A stretch of DNA of 64,000 nucleotides from Candidatus Methanoperedentaceae archaeon GB37 (GCA_905171695.1 LR991653.1:1722150-1786149); one strand, 5' to 3'. Counted from the stretch's first letter, positions 16,954 through 26,999 are shown. Notes: a model not told the origin generated them from the letters alone. A program made the numbers and translations.

Positions 16954-17125
16954 CTTTTCAACTTCTTTCGCTTATCCCATGCTGATCGATATACTCCATC
17001 TCCTCAGAGATATAACTTACGGAATTGTCGGGATCGAGGTTGTTGATATCAACTGTAACACCCGAACAAGTTGACAGTTCCGATTAGCCAGATATTTTGA
17101 GATGAGATCGATCAGGCGACAAAAG

Positions 17126-17629
17126 TTAGCGAGCCACGGCGTAATATAATATCATCCCTACCATCATAACTATATTTATAATCCCTAAAATCACTTTTAT
17201 ATATTTTAAATATTTTTCATTTAGATTCTCTAAAAATCTCTCATAATGATTGACAACTTGTTCGCTTGTATCGGGAGAGAGTAAAGAGAATGTAAAAACC
17301 GCTGTTAAGATACTAAATGATAAATACAAATGTGAACTACTGAGCTCGCTGGCTGGCTGGGAGCTGAGAAAAATTAAGATTAAAAGGCTATAGTAACATG
17401 AAGAAGCAAGTGCAAGCCAGTCAACTGCAAAGGTATTATTCGTTCTTGAAACAAATACATAATATAGAATTATCGATATCAAATACATCGAGAAAATGAG
17501 CACGGTAAAACGTTGAGCCTCTTCACCGGTATACGCTACCAAGAAACCGCTTATGATGAGAAATGTTTGCACTAACCGCTCTCTTTTTTCAACTTCCATA
17601 TAGCGTTCTTTTTCATCCATTTCAACCAC
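17126..17629 (-). CDS. Small multi-pass membrane protein, unknown
   Basis: A 167-residue protein with about five hydrophobic segments: LVQTFLIISGFLVAYTG, FTVLIFSMYLISIILYYVFV, WLALASSCYYSLLILIFLSS, LYLSFSILTAVFTFSLLS and a C-terminal VILGIINIVMMVGMILYY. A charged N-terminus (DEKERYMEVEKRER) precedes the first helix. No family recognised. The gene is AT-richer than its neighbours and has its own AT-rich upstream region, so it may be a lineage-specific addition. Confidence 0.65.
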   Translation of the reverse strand: MVEMDEKERYMEVEKRERLVQTFLIISGFLVAYTGEEAQRFTVLIFSMYLISIILYYVFVSRTNNTFAVDWLALASSCYYSLLILIFLSSQPASELSSSHLYLSFSILTAVFTFSLLSPDTSEQVVNHYERFLENLNEKYLKYIKVILGIINIVMMVGMILYYAVAR

Positions 17630-17683
17630 TCAATTAACGTTATTCTATAAAAAATTATTATGTTCTATATATTTTTAGCGTGT

Positions 17684-18703
17684 TTAAAGCTTTGTGGTTA
17701 GGAGTGCTCTCTTTCCACATTTGAATAGGTGTATCGTCTTATCACCGGTGAGACCTCTTTCAAGCCTGGTGCGCATCCTCCAGTACTCTTCTGGATCGAT
17801 GCGAAACCTGAGCACTGCACTCTTGGCACCACACTCTTCAAGGGCGTGCCTTATCTTATCGCAGTCAAACTCTGTCGTTGAGACCACTTGATAAGAAGCC
17901 TTCAGGAACGGATTTGGCGATCGTCTCTCTGAGGTTATCAGTGTGTACCTGGGTTCGCATCGGAAGAGCGCTGCATCTTCTGGCAGGTGCCTGAATAGCT
18001 CTGGCAGGAGTTCTGCACGCACCACCGATGGATCAGGTTCGAAGATGAAAGTACGCGGCACTCCGACCACTGGGATCTCCTCTCTCTCTGCGCTCGTTGA
18101 CTCAAGTCGTGCACGAGCTGGGAGGATGACTGCGGAGCGCTCGCACCGCTTAAGCCCTCCAAGGTATACCGTGAACCGATTGACCTCGCCATTGAGCGAT
18201 AGATACTCGCGCTCGCAATCGAAGAATACCCTCGCTGGGTCGATCATGGGCGGAAGGTGGAATGCCATCTCGCCTGTCATCTGCTGGTACTTTTCGATCA
18301 CTTCGAGTGGGGGTGGGCTCAGATCCTCAAGCCGTCGCTCCCTCGCCTCGAGAGAGCGGGCAGGGTCAGAGAATATCACGTCAACGTCTGAAAGCTCTCT
18401 TATAACATCATCGGATAGCGCGTCTCCCTCGATAAACTCGATCTTTGAGGTACCATAGATGCGTGCGTTCTTCCGTGCATAGGCAAGCCTCTCAGGGTCG
18501 ATCTCTACCGCGTAGACCTTTCTGCAGCGCTTTGCAAAGAAGATTGCCTGGATGCCTATCCCGCAGCCAAGATCTGCGATCACCCGCGTCTCGAGTCGGG
18601 TTGCCACGTAATCTGCAACGATCTCTGGTGTTGCAAGCCTGATCCCGGTTGAGTCAGAGAGAACAGGCATCGTGAACTTCACAGTATACTTGTCGCGGGT
18701 CAT
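17684..18703 (-). CDS. Class I SAM methyltransferase with THUMP-like C-terminal domain
   Basis: A 339-residue protein. Motif I VIADLGCGIGIQAIFFAKRC near residue 42 binds SAM. VYAVEIDPERLAYARKNA (acidic loop) and a post-motif IFSDPARSLEARERR near 110, in the position of the catalytic D/NPPY-like motif, follow. The C-terminal part (about 230-339) resembles the ferredoxin-like THUMP-like domain attached to this methyltransferase family (PG_1098-like). An RNA substrate is likely by family analogy, but the target base is unknown. Confidence 0.75.
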   Translation of the reverse strand: MTRDKYTVKFTMPVLSDSTGIRLATPEIVADYVATRLETRVIADLGCGIGIQAIFFAKRCRKVYAVEIDPERLAYARKNARIYGTSKIEFIEGDALSDDVIRELSDVDVIFSDPARSLEARERRLEDLSPPPLEVIEKYQQMTGEMAFHLPPMIDPARVFFDCEREYLSLNGEVNRFTVYLGGLKRCERSAVILPARARLESTSAEREEIPVVGVPRTFIFEPDPSVVRAELLPELFRHLPEDAALFRCEPRYTLITSERRSPNPFLKASYQVVSTTEFDCDKIRHALEECGAKSAVLRFRIDPEEYWRMRTRLERGLTGDKTIHLFKCGKRALLTTKL

Positions 18704-18746
18704 CTGATCAAAATTGGATCTTTCAGTAATCCTAGTTCATTCTTGC

Positions 18747-19727
18747 TCACTTCCATGTGACCCGCACCTCATCTGGTCTGAAACTCGGATTTACGCCTGA
18801 CTCTTCGAGCGGTGTGACGTCGCGAGCTTTGAGCTGAAGATTGCCAAGGTGTGCTATCATCGCAGCATTATCCCCCAAAAAACGCGTCTCTGGCACGTAA
18901 AAACCCACCCCTCGCTCATCGCACATGATTCCAAGCATCTCCTGAAGGCGTCTGTTAGCACCGACACCGCCCGCAAGCAAGACCTCCTCCTTGCCGGCAT
19001 GTGCAACTGCACGCTCTGTCACCTCGACAAGCATTGCAAAAGCGGTCTCCTGGAACGAATGGCAGAGGTCTGAGAGGGACACACCTCTCTCATATGCTTC
19101 TCTTGCCGCAGTGGTGAGTCCAGTGAATGAAAAGTCCATCCCCTTAACAGTGTACGGCAACTCGATGTATCGCCCTCCACCACGGGCATGCTCTTCTATC
19201 CGGGGCCCTCCCGGATGCGGGAGTCCTATGCTTCGTGCAAACTTGTCAAAGGCATTCCCCACCCCAATATCCAGTGTCTCGCCAAGAACACGATACCTCC
19301 CCCGATTGTATGAGAGGACCTGTGAGTTCGCACCGCTTACATAGAGCGTTATAGGATCGTTTGCGCCGGTCTTCCAGATACCAACCTCGACGTGTGCAAT
19401 ACAGTGGTTAACACCGATCAACGGAATATTAAAATTGAGCGCTATAGCACGAGCGGCTGTTGCCACGGTGCGGAGGCATGGTCCAAGACCCGGTCCCTGC
19501 GAGAAGGAGACCGCATCAATCTTGAGACTCTTCTCGAGCGCAAACGTGAGAACCTGGCGAAGCAACCCGACTATACTATCTGCATGGTGCTGTGCCGCAT
19601 CTCTCGGATGTATCCCGCCACTCACCGGCAGATATGCATCCGCCCTCTCCACTATTACGTCCTCGTCGTCCACGATAGCGACGCCAAGATTCCACGCGGT
19701 TCCTTCGATTCCGAGCACGACTGGCAT
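18747..19727 (-). CDS. kae1: tRNA N6-adenosine threonylcarbamoyltransferase Kae1
   Basis: A 326-residue Kae1/TsaD ASKHA-fold protein that transfers threonylcarbamoyl to A37 of ANN-decoding tRNAs within the KEOPS complex. Metal ligands are in VNHCIAHVEVG near residue 107 and the C-terminal RFLGDNAAMIAHLG near 285; LLAGGVGANRRL is the phosphate loop. The protein stops after the Kae1 domain, so the Bud32 kinase that is fused in many euryarchaea must be encoded elsewhere. Confidence 0.96.
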   Translation of the reverse strand: MPVVLGIEGTAWNLGVAIVDDEDVIVERADAYLPVSGGIHPRDAAQHHADSIVGLLRQVLTFALEKSLKIDAVSFSQGPGLGPCLRTVATAARAIALNFNIPLIGVNHCIAHVEVGIWKTGANDPITLYVSGANSQVLSYNRGRYRVLGETLDIGVGNAFDKFARSIGLPHPGGPRIEEHARGGGRYIELPYTVKGMDFSFTGLTTAAREAYERGVSLSDLCHSFQETAFAMLVEVTERAVAHAGKEEVLLAGGVGANRRLQEMLGIMCDERGVGFYVPETRFLGDNAAMIAHLGNLQLKARDVTPLEESGVNPSFRPDEVRVTWK

Positions 19728-19837
19728 GAGACTACCTGTAACCCTCTCATTGTAAAATAAAGTGTGGGTCTATACCGAGCTGGATCACACGAGTGATGAG
19801 AAAGATGGACGAGATGGATCTCCAGCTTTTTCGCCGC

Positions 19838-20557
19838 TTATCTTTTGCATATCAGGATGTTGCCTCGTCCTTTTTTTATCTTGTTTATGAGTCCTCTTTC
19901 TTCGAGATCGCTTACCATGAGGCTTATTTTTGCTTCTGATAGATTAAAGTGCTTTCGTAGGTCTTTTTGGGTCATACGACCTCCGTTTTTTGTTATTATG
20001 TCTATTATTTTCTGCAGGTCTTCTGGTAGTCTCTCGTACGCCTCTTCGATCGTTGGCTCTTCTTCTGGTGCTACTCTTCTGCGGTAGTGTCTCTTCAGGA
20101 GGAGTGTTGCGAAGAGGATGAGTGGGGGTGAAAAGAGTGCGATCAGAATCAGTGCTGTGCTCTCTCTACTCTTCTTCTCTTCTGGAACGATTATCGGCTC
20201 TGATAGGTTGATCTCGTCGAGTAAGGGGTCTTCGATCACTGGTGGGAGTAGTAGTATGTCCAGTACGAAGTTTCCATCTCTTGTGATCGTGATGTTCTCG
20301 GATGCTGTGCATTCGATCGTGCCGTTTTGGTAGTGGTTTGCTGTTATCTTGTAGCTGCCTCTTGGTACTTCGAAGCTGTACCTGCCGTCGGTGGCTACGT
20401 AGGTTTGTGGTGGTGTGGTGTTGATCTCGACTATTGTGTTTTCGAGTGGTTCGAAGGTTGACCAGTCGTAGATTGTACCATGAAGTGTTGCTGCCGATCC
20501 AGTGAAGGGCATTAGGGTAACTATCAGGATGAGTGTAAGGAGTTCTGTTATCTTCAT
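19838..20557 (-). CDS. Membrane-anchored winged-helix regulator with extracellular carboxypeptidase-regulatory-like domain
   Basis: A 239-residue one-component regulator. A signal peptide (1-22, ending TGSAA) leads to an exported transthyretin/CarboxypepD_reg-like beta domain (about 23-105; LHGTIYDWSTFEPLENTIVEI, DGRYSFEVPRGSYKI). A single membrane helix (ALILIALFSPPLILFATLLL, about 137-156) follows, and a cytoplasmic winged helix (GGRMTQKDLRKHFNLSEAKI, about 190-239) ends the protein. This architecture recurs in archaea. The exterior domain may sense a ligand or envelope state and pass it to the DNA-binding domain. It starts 24 bases after the polD2 stop on the same strand. Confidence 0.82.
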   Translation of the reverse strand: MKITELLTLILIVTLMPFTGSAATLHGTIYDWSTFEPLENTIVEINTTPPQTYVATDGRYSFEVPRGSYKITANHYQNGTIECTASENITITRDGNFVLDILLLPPVIEDPLLDEINLSEPIIVPEEKKSRESTALILIALFSPPLILFATLLLKRHYRRRVAPEEEPTIEEAYERLPEDLQKIIDIITKNGGRMTQKDLRKHFNLSEAKISLMVSDLEERGLINKIKKGRGNILICKR

Positions 20558-20580
20558 GATTCGGTATTCTTACGGTATTC

Positions 20581-23500
20581 TTACATGAAGTCTGCAAGTC
20601 CTTTCTGTCTGCTCTTGTCGTTTTCGAAGAGTGATCTCATCTCGTTTTCGAGTAGCTCTATGCGCTGTTGGGTGTAGTGGGGGATCTCGTACTCTTCTGC
20701 TACTCGCTTCGAGGCTTCGAGGTATTTTTTTACTGAGCCCTCATGTACTGTCAGTACGATTCGCCCGTTGCATCGTGGGCAGGTGCTCTGGAGTGGGGGG
20801 CGGCGGTATTTGGCGTTGCATCTGACGCAGCGTACCTGTTGTTTTGTGAATGCGCGCAGGTTTCCGATGAGATCAGGTAGGAAATGGGATTCTATCACGC
20901 GTTCTGCCACGTCTCGCTCGTCAACTGCCCGTAGCTTGGTTGCCAGGCGTAATTGTGCGTTCATCTTATCGATCATCGTCTCAAGCGTCTTGTATGCACT
21001 GTTCTTTGGTCCTGCTGCGATGTCTGATGTTGGATGTGTGAACCAGATGCCCTCATACTCTCCTCCTGTTCCAATCTTGTCACTGACCGTTCTTATCTGC
21101 GCTGCAACATCCTTTGGGCTTCTCTGGTTCTCTGCTGCGCGGTAGAATTCGAGTGGATACTCTCGTGTTACGTCGATGTTGTGTGCTTCATGATCCACTT
21201 CGTTTGGGTTGACACGGGTCGTCAGGACGAGTGGCGCATCCATCCTTCCACCGCGTCTCTCAGGGAGGTATGATCTTGAGAAGTTGAGGAAGCCGTCCAT
21301 CAAGAGCATCACGCAGTCCTCGTCTCCGTCGCAGTTGCGCCTCTTTGCTGCGTGGAAGTAGGGGTGTGCGTACCCGACCGATGCCCGGGTGTATCCGATG
21401 AGTCGCGCGAGCACTCCCACTGATGTGTGTGGTGCAAGCCCTATCATGAGTCTTCCTATGAGATCGCTCCGATCCAGTGCGTTGTAGTATGGCTCGAGTC
21501 CGTAGTACTTTGTGAGCAGGTCGTCGATGAACTGTGCTGCCCTTGTGAGGTACTCACCTGCATCGGTTGAGATCACTATGTCCTGTGGCTTCAGCTCCAC
21601 CACCTGGTCTTCGCGTCTCAAGGGCTCTCCATCGATGTCATGGGTGTATCCGAGGCTGTGCGCCTTGGGAATCGGGAGCTCGATCTCTCTTGGTGTGAAG
21701 TGTGTGAGCGGAAGGTCTGAAAGATCGTATCTGATGGTTCCGTCCTTGAAGGTTACGACGTTGTGTTTTGCCCGCAAAACGCCTTTTTCAAGTGGTTCTG
21801 GGTTCTTGTGTTTCGAGATTAAGCCGACCACTCCTTTGAACGTCTCAAAGTTCTCGCGCTCGTCAAGGTTCTTGAGTGCCTCTTTATACTCCTTCCTGAA
21901 ATCGATCTTCATATCCACAACAGACGTTATCTCTCTCCCGCATCTTGGACACGTCTCTCTCTTTGCCTCGATGTGACAGTTCGGGCACTCATAGACCGGC
22001 TCTGTGAACTCTCCACACTCAGGGCACCTGTTCTTGAAGGTTGGGGTGCTGCACATGGGGCATCGTCTCTTCCCGATCTGAACCGTGATCGCTCCGATTC
22101 CGTCCTGCATCGACTTTGTGTATCTCTTTGCATCCTGAAGCGAGCGCGTGCGACCACCTGCATCGCCCACCGGGAAGAGGACGTGTGGCGCTGGCTTCAT
22201 CTCGCGTCTGTTCGACTTCTCAGGTCGCCCCATCCGCGCTCCGATACGGGTTGGTGCCCGCGGTCGAACCCTCACCCCACCTAACCTTGATACGAGTTCC
22301 ACGGGGTCGGAGAGACCGCTCACATCAACAGGTCTTGGCTTGAGCTCATCGGTGAGCCCGAGGCATCGTATCAATACGAGGGGATGTTCTATCACGATCT
22401 TCCCTTCGATTATCCTGTGCTGGACGAGGAGAGTCTCAAGGATCTCCTTTGCCCGCTCATTGAGTGGAAGTCTGAGAACCTTCTCTTCATCATCGTATTC
22501 TCCGTTCCTTGCGACGTAATCTGATAGGTATCTCACGTCCTCCACTCGTATATCGTGCCAGAGGTAGGTGTAGTTCGGGTGAATCGGGAGATCGTACTCT
22601 TCTGCGAGTGCGAGAGCGGTTCTGTCGTCAACGTCCCTGTACTCGTCTCTGTGGGGTTTGACGGCTGATAGTTCCTGTCTCCACCACTCGTAAGAGTAGG
22701 ATGCGGGCATGAGCGGGTGATCGTTCTCAAGAAAGTCTCCAAAGTTTATCAGAATCTCGCCAGCGTCCAGTATCTTCTCAACCGAGCCTCGGATCTTGAG
22801 CGCCTCATCCGGGTCGTCGATGCGGAGCACATCACCATTGAAGAGGCGCACGGTAGGACCCTCAAGAGAGTCGACAGGAGCGATCGCTGCCGCTTTTCCT
22901 GGGCGTTCAAGCTTGAGCTGTGTCCCTGTTGCGATGAAGTCGTCGAGGAGGACCATCGCCGCAGGGCTGATACCGGCAGCGGCAAACCCTGTGTTCCGAG
23001 ATCGCCCGTATCGGAGGCGAAAGCCACCTGCCCTTGAGGGGTAGCCGAATACCGGGCGTCCAGCGATCAGGTCCTGGAGATACTTCTCACTCGGACGTGT
23101 AACACCACCACTACTACTGCTGCTGTTATCATCGCCTTCAGAACCGCTCTTCCCCACCTTCAGGAGGGTATCGAGCCATTCCCACCCGTCAAGCCTGAGG
23201 TTTATGACGTGTTTTCTGAGCTTCGGGGCTTTGAGCGCAATCCCTTCCGCGATCACGAGTGCCATGCCGCCGCGTACGCGATTTGTCTCGACTCGCCTGA
23301 GGTTGCGGTATCCCTCGACCTCAACATCCTCGGTAGGCTCGCCATCGATACAGATCGGACAGTTCTCCACGATCAAACGGATCTCATCCTCTGATGGCGT
23401 GTACTGGAGGTTTGCGATCTCTCGGTATATCGGGATCTCCTCGACGTATCGCTCAACCTCCTCTCGCAGGGGCGTGTACCTCCCGATCCCGAGTGCACGG

Positions 23501-23994
23501 CGAACATAATCGGCAACCAGCACCGATAGTGCCTGTGCTGTTCCACCCGCGCTCCTGATTGGCCCGGCATAGAGTATTCGGACAAACTCGCTCCCGTCAC
23601 CACTCTTCTCGATCCTCACACTGGCGATCCCTTCGAGTGGCGCCGCAACAACACCCTCGGTGAGAACAGCCATTGCGGTGCGCACAGCAGCGTCGAGAGC
23701 AGCCTCCCTCTCTCTGAACTCGCCAACGACTCCAGAGGCGATATCAACACCCAGTTGGAGCGATGCTTCCTCGCGACTCATCTTCCTCTCAAGCTCACGG
23801 AGCCGCGCCCCCACACCACTCACACCGATCAACTCTTCAACGCGATCTGCAAGGTCGTTTGCCAGAGGAATCTCAACTCTCGGGACTGGATCGCCGCCTC
23901 TCTCCCGTGCCTTTCCTGCAAGTCTCATGGCACGGGCAAGCTCATCTTCGAGCCCCTTGAAGTACTCGTCCATTCCGCTTAGAGCCTCACCCAT
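20581..23994 (-). CDS. polC: DNA polymerase II (PolD) large subunit DP2
   Basis: A 1137-residue DP2, the catalytic subunit of the replicative family D polymerase of euryarchaea. The catalytic aspartates are in [15 protein letters not shown] near residue 900. Two zinc-binding blocks are visible: CPMC/CPEC and CPNC/CPRC around 640-690, and CVRC/CPRC near 1070. No intein interrupts it, as the length equals intein-free homologues. Around residue 290 there is an unusual low-complexity insert, [12 protein letters not shown], encoded by a run of serine and acidic codons at about 23100-23150. The exonuclease subunit DP1 is not in the window. Confidence 0.97.
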   Translation of the reverse strand: MGEALSGMDEYFKGLEDELARAMRLAGKARERGGDPVPRVEIPLANDLADRVEELIGVSGVGARLRELERKMSREEASLQLGVDIASGVVGEFREREAALDAAVRTAMAVLTEGVVAAPLEGIASVRIEKSGDGSEFVRILYAGPIRSAGGTAQALSVLVADYVRRALGIGRYTPLREEVERYVEEIPIYREIANLQYTPSEDEIRLIVENCPICIDGEPTEDVEVEGYRNLRRVETNRVRGGMALVIAEGIALKAPKLRKHVINLRLDGWEWLDTLLKVGKSGSEGDDNSSSSSGGVTRPSEKYLQDLIAGRPVFGYPSRAGGFRLRYGRSRNTGFAAAGISPAAMVLLDDFIATGTQLKLERPGKAAAIAPVDSLEGPTVRLFNGDVLRIDDPDEALKIRGSVEKILDAGEILINFGDFLENDHPLMPASYSYEWWRQELSAVKPHRDEYRDVDDRTALALAEEYDLPIHPNYTYLWHDIRVEDVRYLSDYVARNGEYDDEEKVLRLPLNERAKEILETLLVQHRIIEGKIVIEHPLVLIRCLGLTDELKPRPVDVSGLSDPVELVSRLGGVRVRPRAPTRIGARMGRPEKSNRREMKPAPHVLFPVGDAGGRTRSLQDAKRYTKSMQDGIGAITVQIGKRRCPMCSTPTFKNRCPECGEFTEPVYECPNCHIEAKRETCPRCGREITSVVDMKIDFRKEYKEALKNLDERENFETFKGVVGLISKHKNPEPLEKGVLRAKHNVVTFKDGTIRYDLSDLPLTHFTPREIELPIPKAHSLGYTHDIDGEPLRREDQVVELKPQDIVISTDAGEYLTRAAQFIDDLLTKYYGLEPYYNALDRSDLIGRLMIGLAPHTSVGVLARLIGYTRASVGYAHPYFHAAKRRNCDGDEDCVMLLMDGFLNFSRSYLPERRGGRMDAPLVLTTRVNPNEVDHEAHNIDVTREYPLEFYRAAENQRSPKDVAAQIRTVSDKIGTGGEYEGIWFTHPTSDIAAGPKNSAYKTLETMIDKMNAQLRLATKLRAVDERDVAERVIESHFLPDLIGNLRAFTKQQVRCVRCNAKYRRPPLQSTCPRCNGRIVLTVHEGSVKKYLEASKRVAEEYEIPHYTQQRIELLENEMRSLFENDKSRQKGLADFM

Positions 23995-24075
23995 CCTTTA
24001 TCGATTACACACTATGTAAATATAAACCTAGGCTGGCGAAAAGTAGATAATCTATATGCCTTTTATCATAGTATC

Positions 24076-25452
24076 ATGCGTATCATCTGTGGGTATACCG
24101 TGAACCTCGACTCTGTCACGACGATAAGCGGGGCTAAGGTGGCAGAGATGATCGCCGATCACGGGCTCACGGAGCGGGTCCTGGAACGGGTTTCATCGCC
24201 TCGCGATGGGATTTATGATGTGGAAGACTTTTTTTCTGGATTGTTACTCAGCATGAAACGTGGGATCGGTGCCGAATGGCTAATATTTGATCGAGGTGTT
24301 TTTGATTTCTTGAAAGAGCATTTTCTTGACGGTTCACAGGTCATACTCGGTGGGAATTCGGGTAATATGGCAAACGTCTTATCTGATCTCGGTGCTGGGG
24401 AGGTTGTGATCAACGCACCGTGCCACTCAAGGGTTCAGGCAGAACTCTTCGGTCGCGCTGTCAGGATTCCGAGGATTGTGGATGGCAGATTCGTTCTCGC
24501 TCACCCAACCGAGGCTGACTTCGACGGGGTTGATGAGGTTGGCATTCACTTCGTCTTCAACTTCACCAGGGGCACGCGAGTTAAAGTGGGAGAGACAGAC
24601 TTCGTTGCTCTGCATGATGACCGTTTCATAGCAACATACGACCCTGCAAACATTGCGCTCGCCGTGAACCCGGTCTTTGAGGAGTACTGTGAGCGGTTTG
24701 CAGATCGTTTTGATGGCGCGATCCTATCAGGCTTTCATCTTCTCCTCACTGAGTACCCGGCCGGCACAACGTACAGGGATAAGATAGACCGGTTGCTCGA
24801 CGACCTCAGGAGCTGGAAGGATAAGAATCCACGCCTCTTCGTCCATCTCGAGCTTGGATACTTCCACAGCGGGATGGTTGAGTCATACCTCCTCGAGAGA
24901 CTCGGAGACGTCGATAGTCTTGGGATGAACGAGGTAGAGCTTGCACGCTCAAGCCTGCTTGAGGGGAATCATAGGCTCAGGAGTCGGATAGAGGATCTTG
25001 ATATTGAGGGAGTTCTTGAGGGCGCTTCTATCATTCTCTCTCTAACCGATCTCTCCAGGGTCTGTGTTCACACTGGCGAGTTTGTGGTGAGCATCTTTGA
25101 GAAGGACTTCATCGATCCGGGCGTTGAGGCAGAGGCGCTGGAGTTTGGCGTTAGGGCTGCGGCATCGTATGCAGAGACCGGGCGGCACCTTGGGAGGGAT
25201 CGGATCGAGCAGGTTCTCGAAGGGTTCTCTCCGAGCCGTCTTGGCAGGACCGAGGTTCTGAGGCTTCTGGATCTCTTTTCAGAGTGTGAGCTTAAGGGTG
25301 GTTCCTCTTCTGGAGAGGTTGATGGGTATTATGCTGCTGGTGTGCCTGTTCTTCGCTGTGAGACGCCTGTTACATCGGTTGGGCTTGGTGACACGTTCAC
25401 TGCTGCAACCTTCCTGCGCGAGCTCGAACTCACAAAAAATAAATCATTATGA
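24076..25452 (+). CDS. ADP-dependent glucokinase/phosphofructokinase family sugar kinase
   Basis: A 458-residue ribokinase-fold enzyme of the archaeal ADP-dependent family, which phosphorylates glucose or fructose-6-phosphate with ADP instead of ATP. The sugar-side motif GGNSGNMANVLSDLGAGEVV is near residue 95. The catalytic GLGDTF (aspartate as general base) is near residue 437. Length and layout fit both glucokinase and phosphofructokinase members; bifunctional enzymes are also known. It divides from polD2 across an 81-base promoter region. The 278 bases after it hold no convincing gene, only short frames without start signals. Confidence 0.88.
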   Translation: MRIICGYTVNLDSVTTISGAKVAEMIADHGLTERVLERVSSPRDGIYDVEDFFSGLLLSMKRGIGAEWLIFDRGVFDFLKEHFLDGSQVILGGNSGNMANVLSDLGAGEVVINAPCHSRVQAELFGRAVRIPRIVDGRFVLAHPTEADFDGVDEVGIHFVFNFTRGTRVKVGETDFVALHDDRFIATYDPANIALAVNPVFEEYCERFADRFDGAILSGFHLLLTEYPAGTTYRDKIDRLLDDLRSWKDKNPRLFVHLELGYFHSGMVESYLLERLGDVDSLGMNEVELARSSLLEGNHRLRSRIEDLDIEGVLEGASIILSLTDLSRVCVHTGEFVVSIFEKDFIDPGVEAEALEFGVRAAASYAETGRHLGRDRIEQVLEGFSPSRLGRTEVLRLLDLFSECELKGGSSSGEVDGYYAAGVPVLRCETPVTSVGLGDTFTAATFLRELELTKNKSL

Positions 25453-25730
25453 TGATGATTTTATGAAGACGTGATTTTCGTGAAGCAGAGGCTCAATAGT
25501 AAACTATATATATGTATCATTATTATAATGAACTATGTTGTATTGGGTGCACAGATCCAGATCACCATCACACCACCTCTCATGGCGGCAGTGCAGTCAC
25601 ATTCGTGTGATCGCGCAGAGGAGCTCTATCCGGGCGTGGTGTATGGAGAGGCACGTGCACGCGGATCAAAAGTCAGAGAGTGTTACAGTAAACAAACCGC
25701 CCAATCTTTTGGGTGAAGGTGAATTGAGAA

Positions 25731-25937
25731 ATGGGAAAAATCACACATGCACAAACAGTTCTTGAAGAGGCAGATCTACTGGCTCTCAAGAAGAAGACGG
25801 GAGAATCCAGCACAAAGGATGCACTTGCGACTGCAGTCCAGCACTACCTTGAGTGCGAGTACACGCAAGTAGAGGACATGTGGGCAAAGAAGATGGAGAA
25901 GATCGTTCAGACGAGACGCCCACCAAAACAGCGGTAA
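25731..25937 (+). CDS. Small helical protein, RHH-antitoxin-like in part
   Basis: A 68-residue protein starting MGKITHAQTVLEEADLLAL. The block KKTGESSTKDALATAVQHYL looks like the paired helices of a ribbon-helix-helix antitoxin, preceded by one strand-like segment. The tail is basic (QTRRPPKQR). GGTGAA precedes the ATG. It precedes the pilin gene by 150 bases of very A-rich sequence. Family unassigned; DNA binding is an inference from secondary-structure pattern only. Confidence 0.55.
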   Translation: MGKITHAQTVLEEADLLALKKKTGESSTKDALATAVQHYLECEYTQVEDMWAKKMEKIVQTRRPPKQR

Positions 25938-26085
25938 TGGTAGGAAGGAAGGAGAATAGAAAAACGAAAAAACAAAATAAAAAGATACAGATAAAAACCA
26001 GATAAAAACATGATGGCGAGATGAAACATCACAGTAAAACAGAATTGAAACACAACTAAAGTAAAAACATGGAGGAATGGACAAA

Positions 26086-26574
26086 ATGAATGGAAAGATA
26101 TGGAAAACAAGAGGAAAAATGAACGAAGAAGCAGTATCCCCTGTGATAGGCGTCATACTCATGGTCGCAATCACAGTGATACTCGCGGCAGTAATAGCAA
26201 GCTTCGTCTTCGGCATGGGACCCAGCGAGAGCGCACCAGTGGCTCAACTATCAGCGTCAGACGGAATAGATGACGTCAGTTCGTCGACGAGTAATGAAAA
26301 GATTATAAAGCTACAGCATAAGGGCGGAGACACAATCGTATTAAACGAGATAAAGTGCATCATCGGGAACACAACGAACGCTTCTCTGATCGTGAACGAT
26401 AACCTCAGCGCCCTTCTTGACACTTCAACATTCACAGGGAACACCATGTCAGTGGGTGATATAGCGTACATAGATGATACAGATGCTATCGAAGAGGGAG
26501 GCACGTACAGGGTGCAGCTCATCCACAAACCGACAAGCGCCTTCATCCTCGACACACAGGTGACGATAAGCTGA
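26086..26574 (+). CDS. Archaeal type IV pilin
   Basis: A 162-residue pilin-like protein. After a short basic leader (MNGKIWKTRGKM) comes the class III signal/hydrophobic core NEEAVSPVIGVILMVAITVI, diagnostic of the Pilin_N (DUF1628) domain; a prepilin peptidase would cut before or near the core. The rest (about 50-162) is a beta-rich polar head with N-glycosylation-like NTT, NAS and NTM sites. A GGAGG lies 10 bases before the chosen ATG, though an in-frame ATG at 26077 is possible. It likely forms or decorates an adhesive surface filament. No assembly ATPase or platform gene is adjacent. Confidence 0.85.
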   Translation: MNGKIWKTRGKMNEEAVSPVIGVILMVAITVILAAVIASFVFGMGPSESAPVAQLSASDGIDDVSSSTSNEKIIKLQHKGGDTIVLNEIKCIIGNTTNASLIVNDNLSALLDTSTFTGNTMSVGDIAYIDDTDAIEEGGTYRVQLIHKPTSAFILDTQVTIS

Positions 26575-26631
26575 ACAACTACCGATTAAGGACAGAAAAA
26601 TGCCTCCTTTCCAAAAAAAGAGTGTGTGTGC

Positions 26632-26704
26632 GTCTGGTGGAGCAGAACTCCTTTTAGCAGCGGTCGGCTGCCCTCAATGAAAGGGTAGCCACCCACCCAC
26701 CAGA
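26632..26704 (+). ncRNA. Candidate structured RNA: two nested strong stems
   Basis: The 8-bp outer stem pairs TCTGGTGG (26633-26640) with CCACCAGA (26697-26704). Inside, GGCTGCCC (26666-26673) pairs with GGGTAGCC (26683-26690), all eight positions including one G-U, and is extended by GGT/ACC (26662-26664 with 26691-26693) past a bulged C. The apical loop is about 7 bases. A T6 run (26713-26719) follows. It lies between the pilin and the first antitoxin. It could be a terminator-like 3' element of pilin mRNA, an independent small RNA, or a leader element of the toxin array. Confidence 0.45.
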
Positions 26705-26733
26705 AGATCTCCATTTTTTCATACCATCAACCC

Positions 26734-26902
26734 CGCTCTACCAAGTGGCGTTGGAGAGCACGGGCAAGTATTTTAAACCTATAAAGAGAGAGAAGAGAAG
26801 GATGGAGAGAACCATAGAAGCAATCTACAAAGACGGAGTCTTCAAACCACTTGAACGAGTAGAGTTGAAAGAAGGAGAACATATAAAGATCAGGATAGAA
26901 GA
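26734..26902. repeat. Toxin-antitoxin array repeat, copy 1 (promoter plus antitoxin start)
   Basis: About 169 bases nearly identical to 27449-27619 and, in shorter form, to 28221-28344. Each copy carries CTCTACCAAGTGG, a TATA-like TATTTTAAACCTATAAAG and the first codons of an AF2212-like antitoxin. The three copies indicate recent segmental duplication and a shared promoter. Confidence 0.85.
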
Positions 26903-26999
26903 CATAACGAGCATTGTGAACACAGCCTTCGGTCTACTGAAAGGCAAGGACACACTGAGAGCGCTCAAGGAGACAGAAGATGAATGGGGTATTCATTGA
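26802..26999 (+). CDS. AF2212-like (DUF104) VapB-type antitoxin, copy 1
   Basis: A 65-residue protein. MERTIEAIYKDGVFKPLERV and ELKEGEHIKIRIE are the AF2212-like antitoxin signature, a small beta-barrel DNA-binding domain; the C-terminal tail (LLKGKDTLRALKETEDEWGIH) should wrap the cognate PIN toxin. The ATG at 26802 is preferred over the longer frame from 26745, because the extra codons are the promoter repeat and a TATA-like element lies 25-30 bases upstream. It overlaps the following, broken toxin gene by 20 bases, so translational coupling was likely. Confidence 0.82.
   Translation: MERTIEAIYKDGVFKPLERVELKEGEHIKIRIEDITSIVNTAFGLLKGKDTLRALKETEDEWGIH

Noticed and set aside
20581..23994. Intein in PolD DP2
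   Set aside because: Total length and uninterrupted catalytic DGDED region fit intein-free DP2; no Cys/HN intein junctions were seen.
25471..25765. Short ORFs between the ADP-dependent kinase and the 68-residue gene
   Set aside because: No ribosome-binding site, unusual composition, and overlap with an AT-rich promoter-like stretch; no family resemblance.
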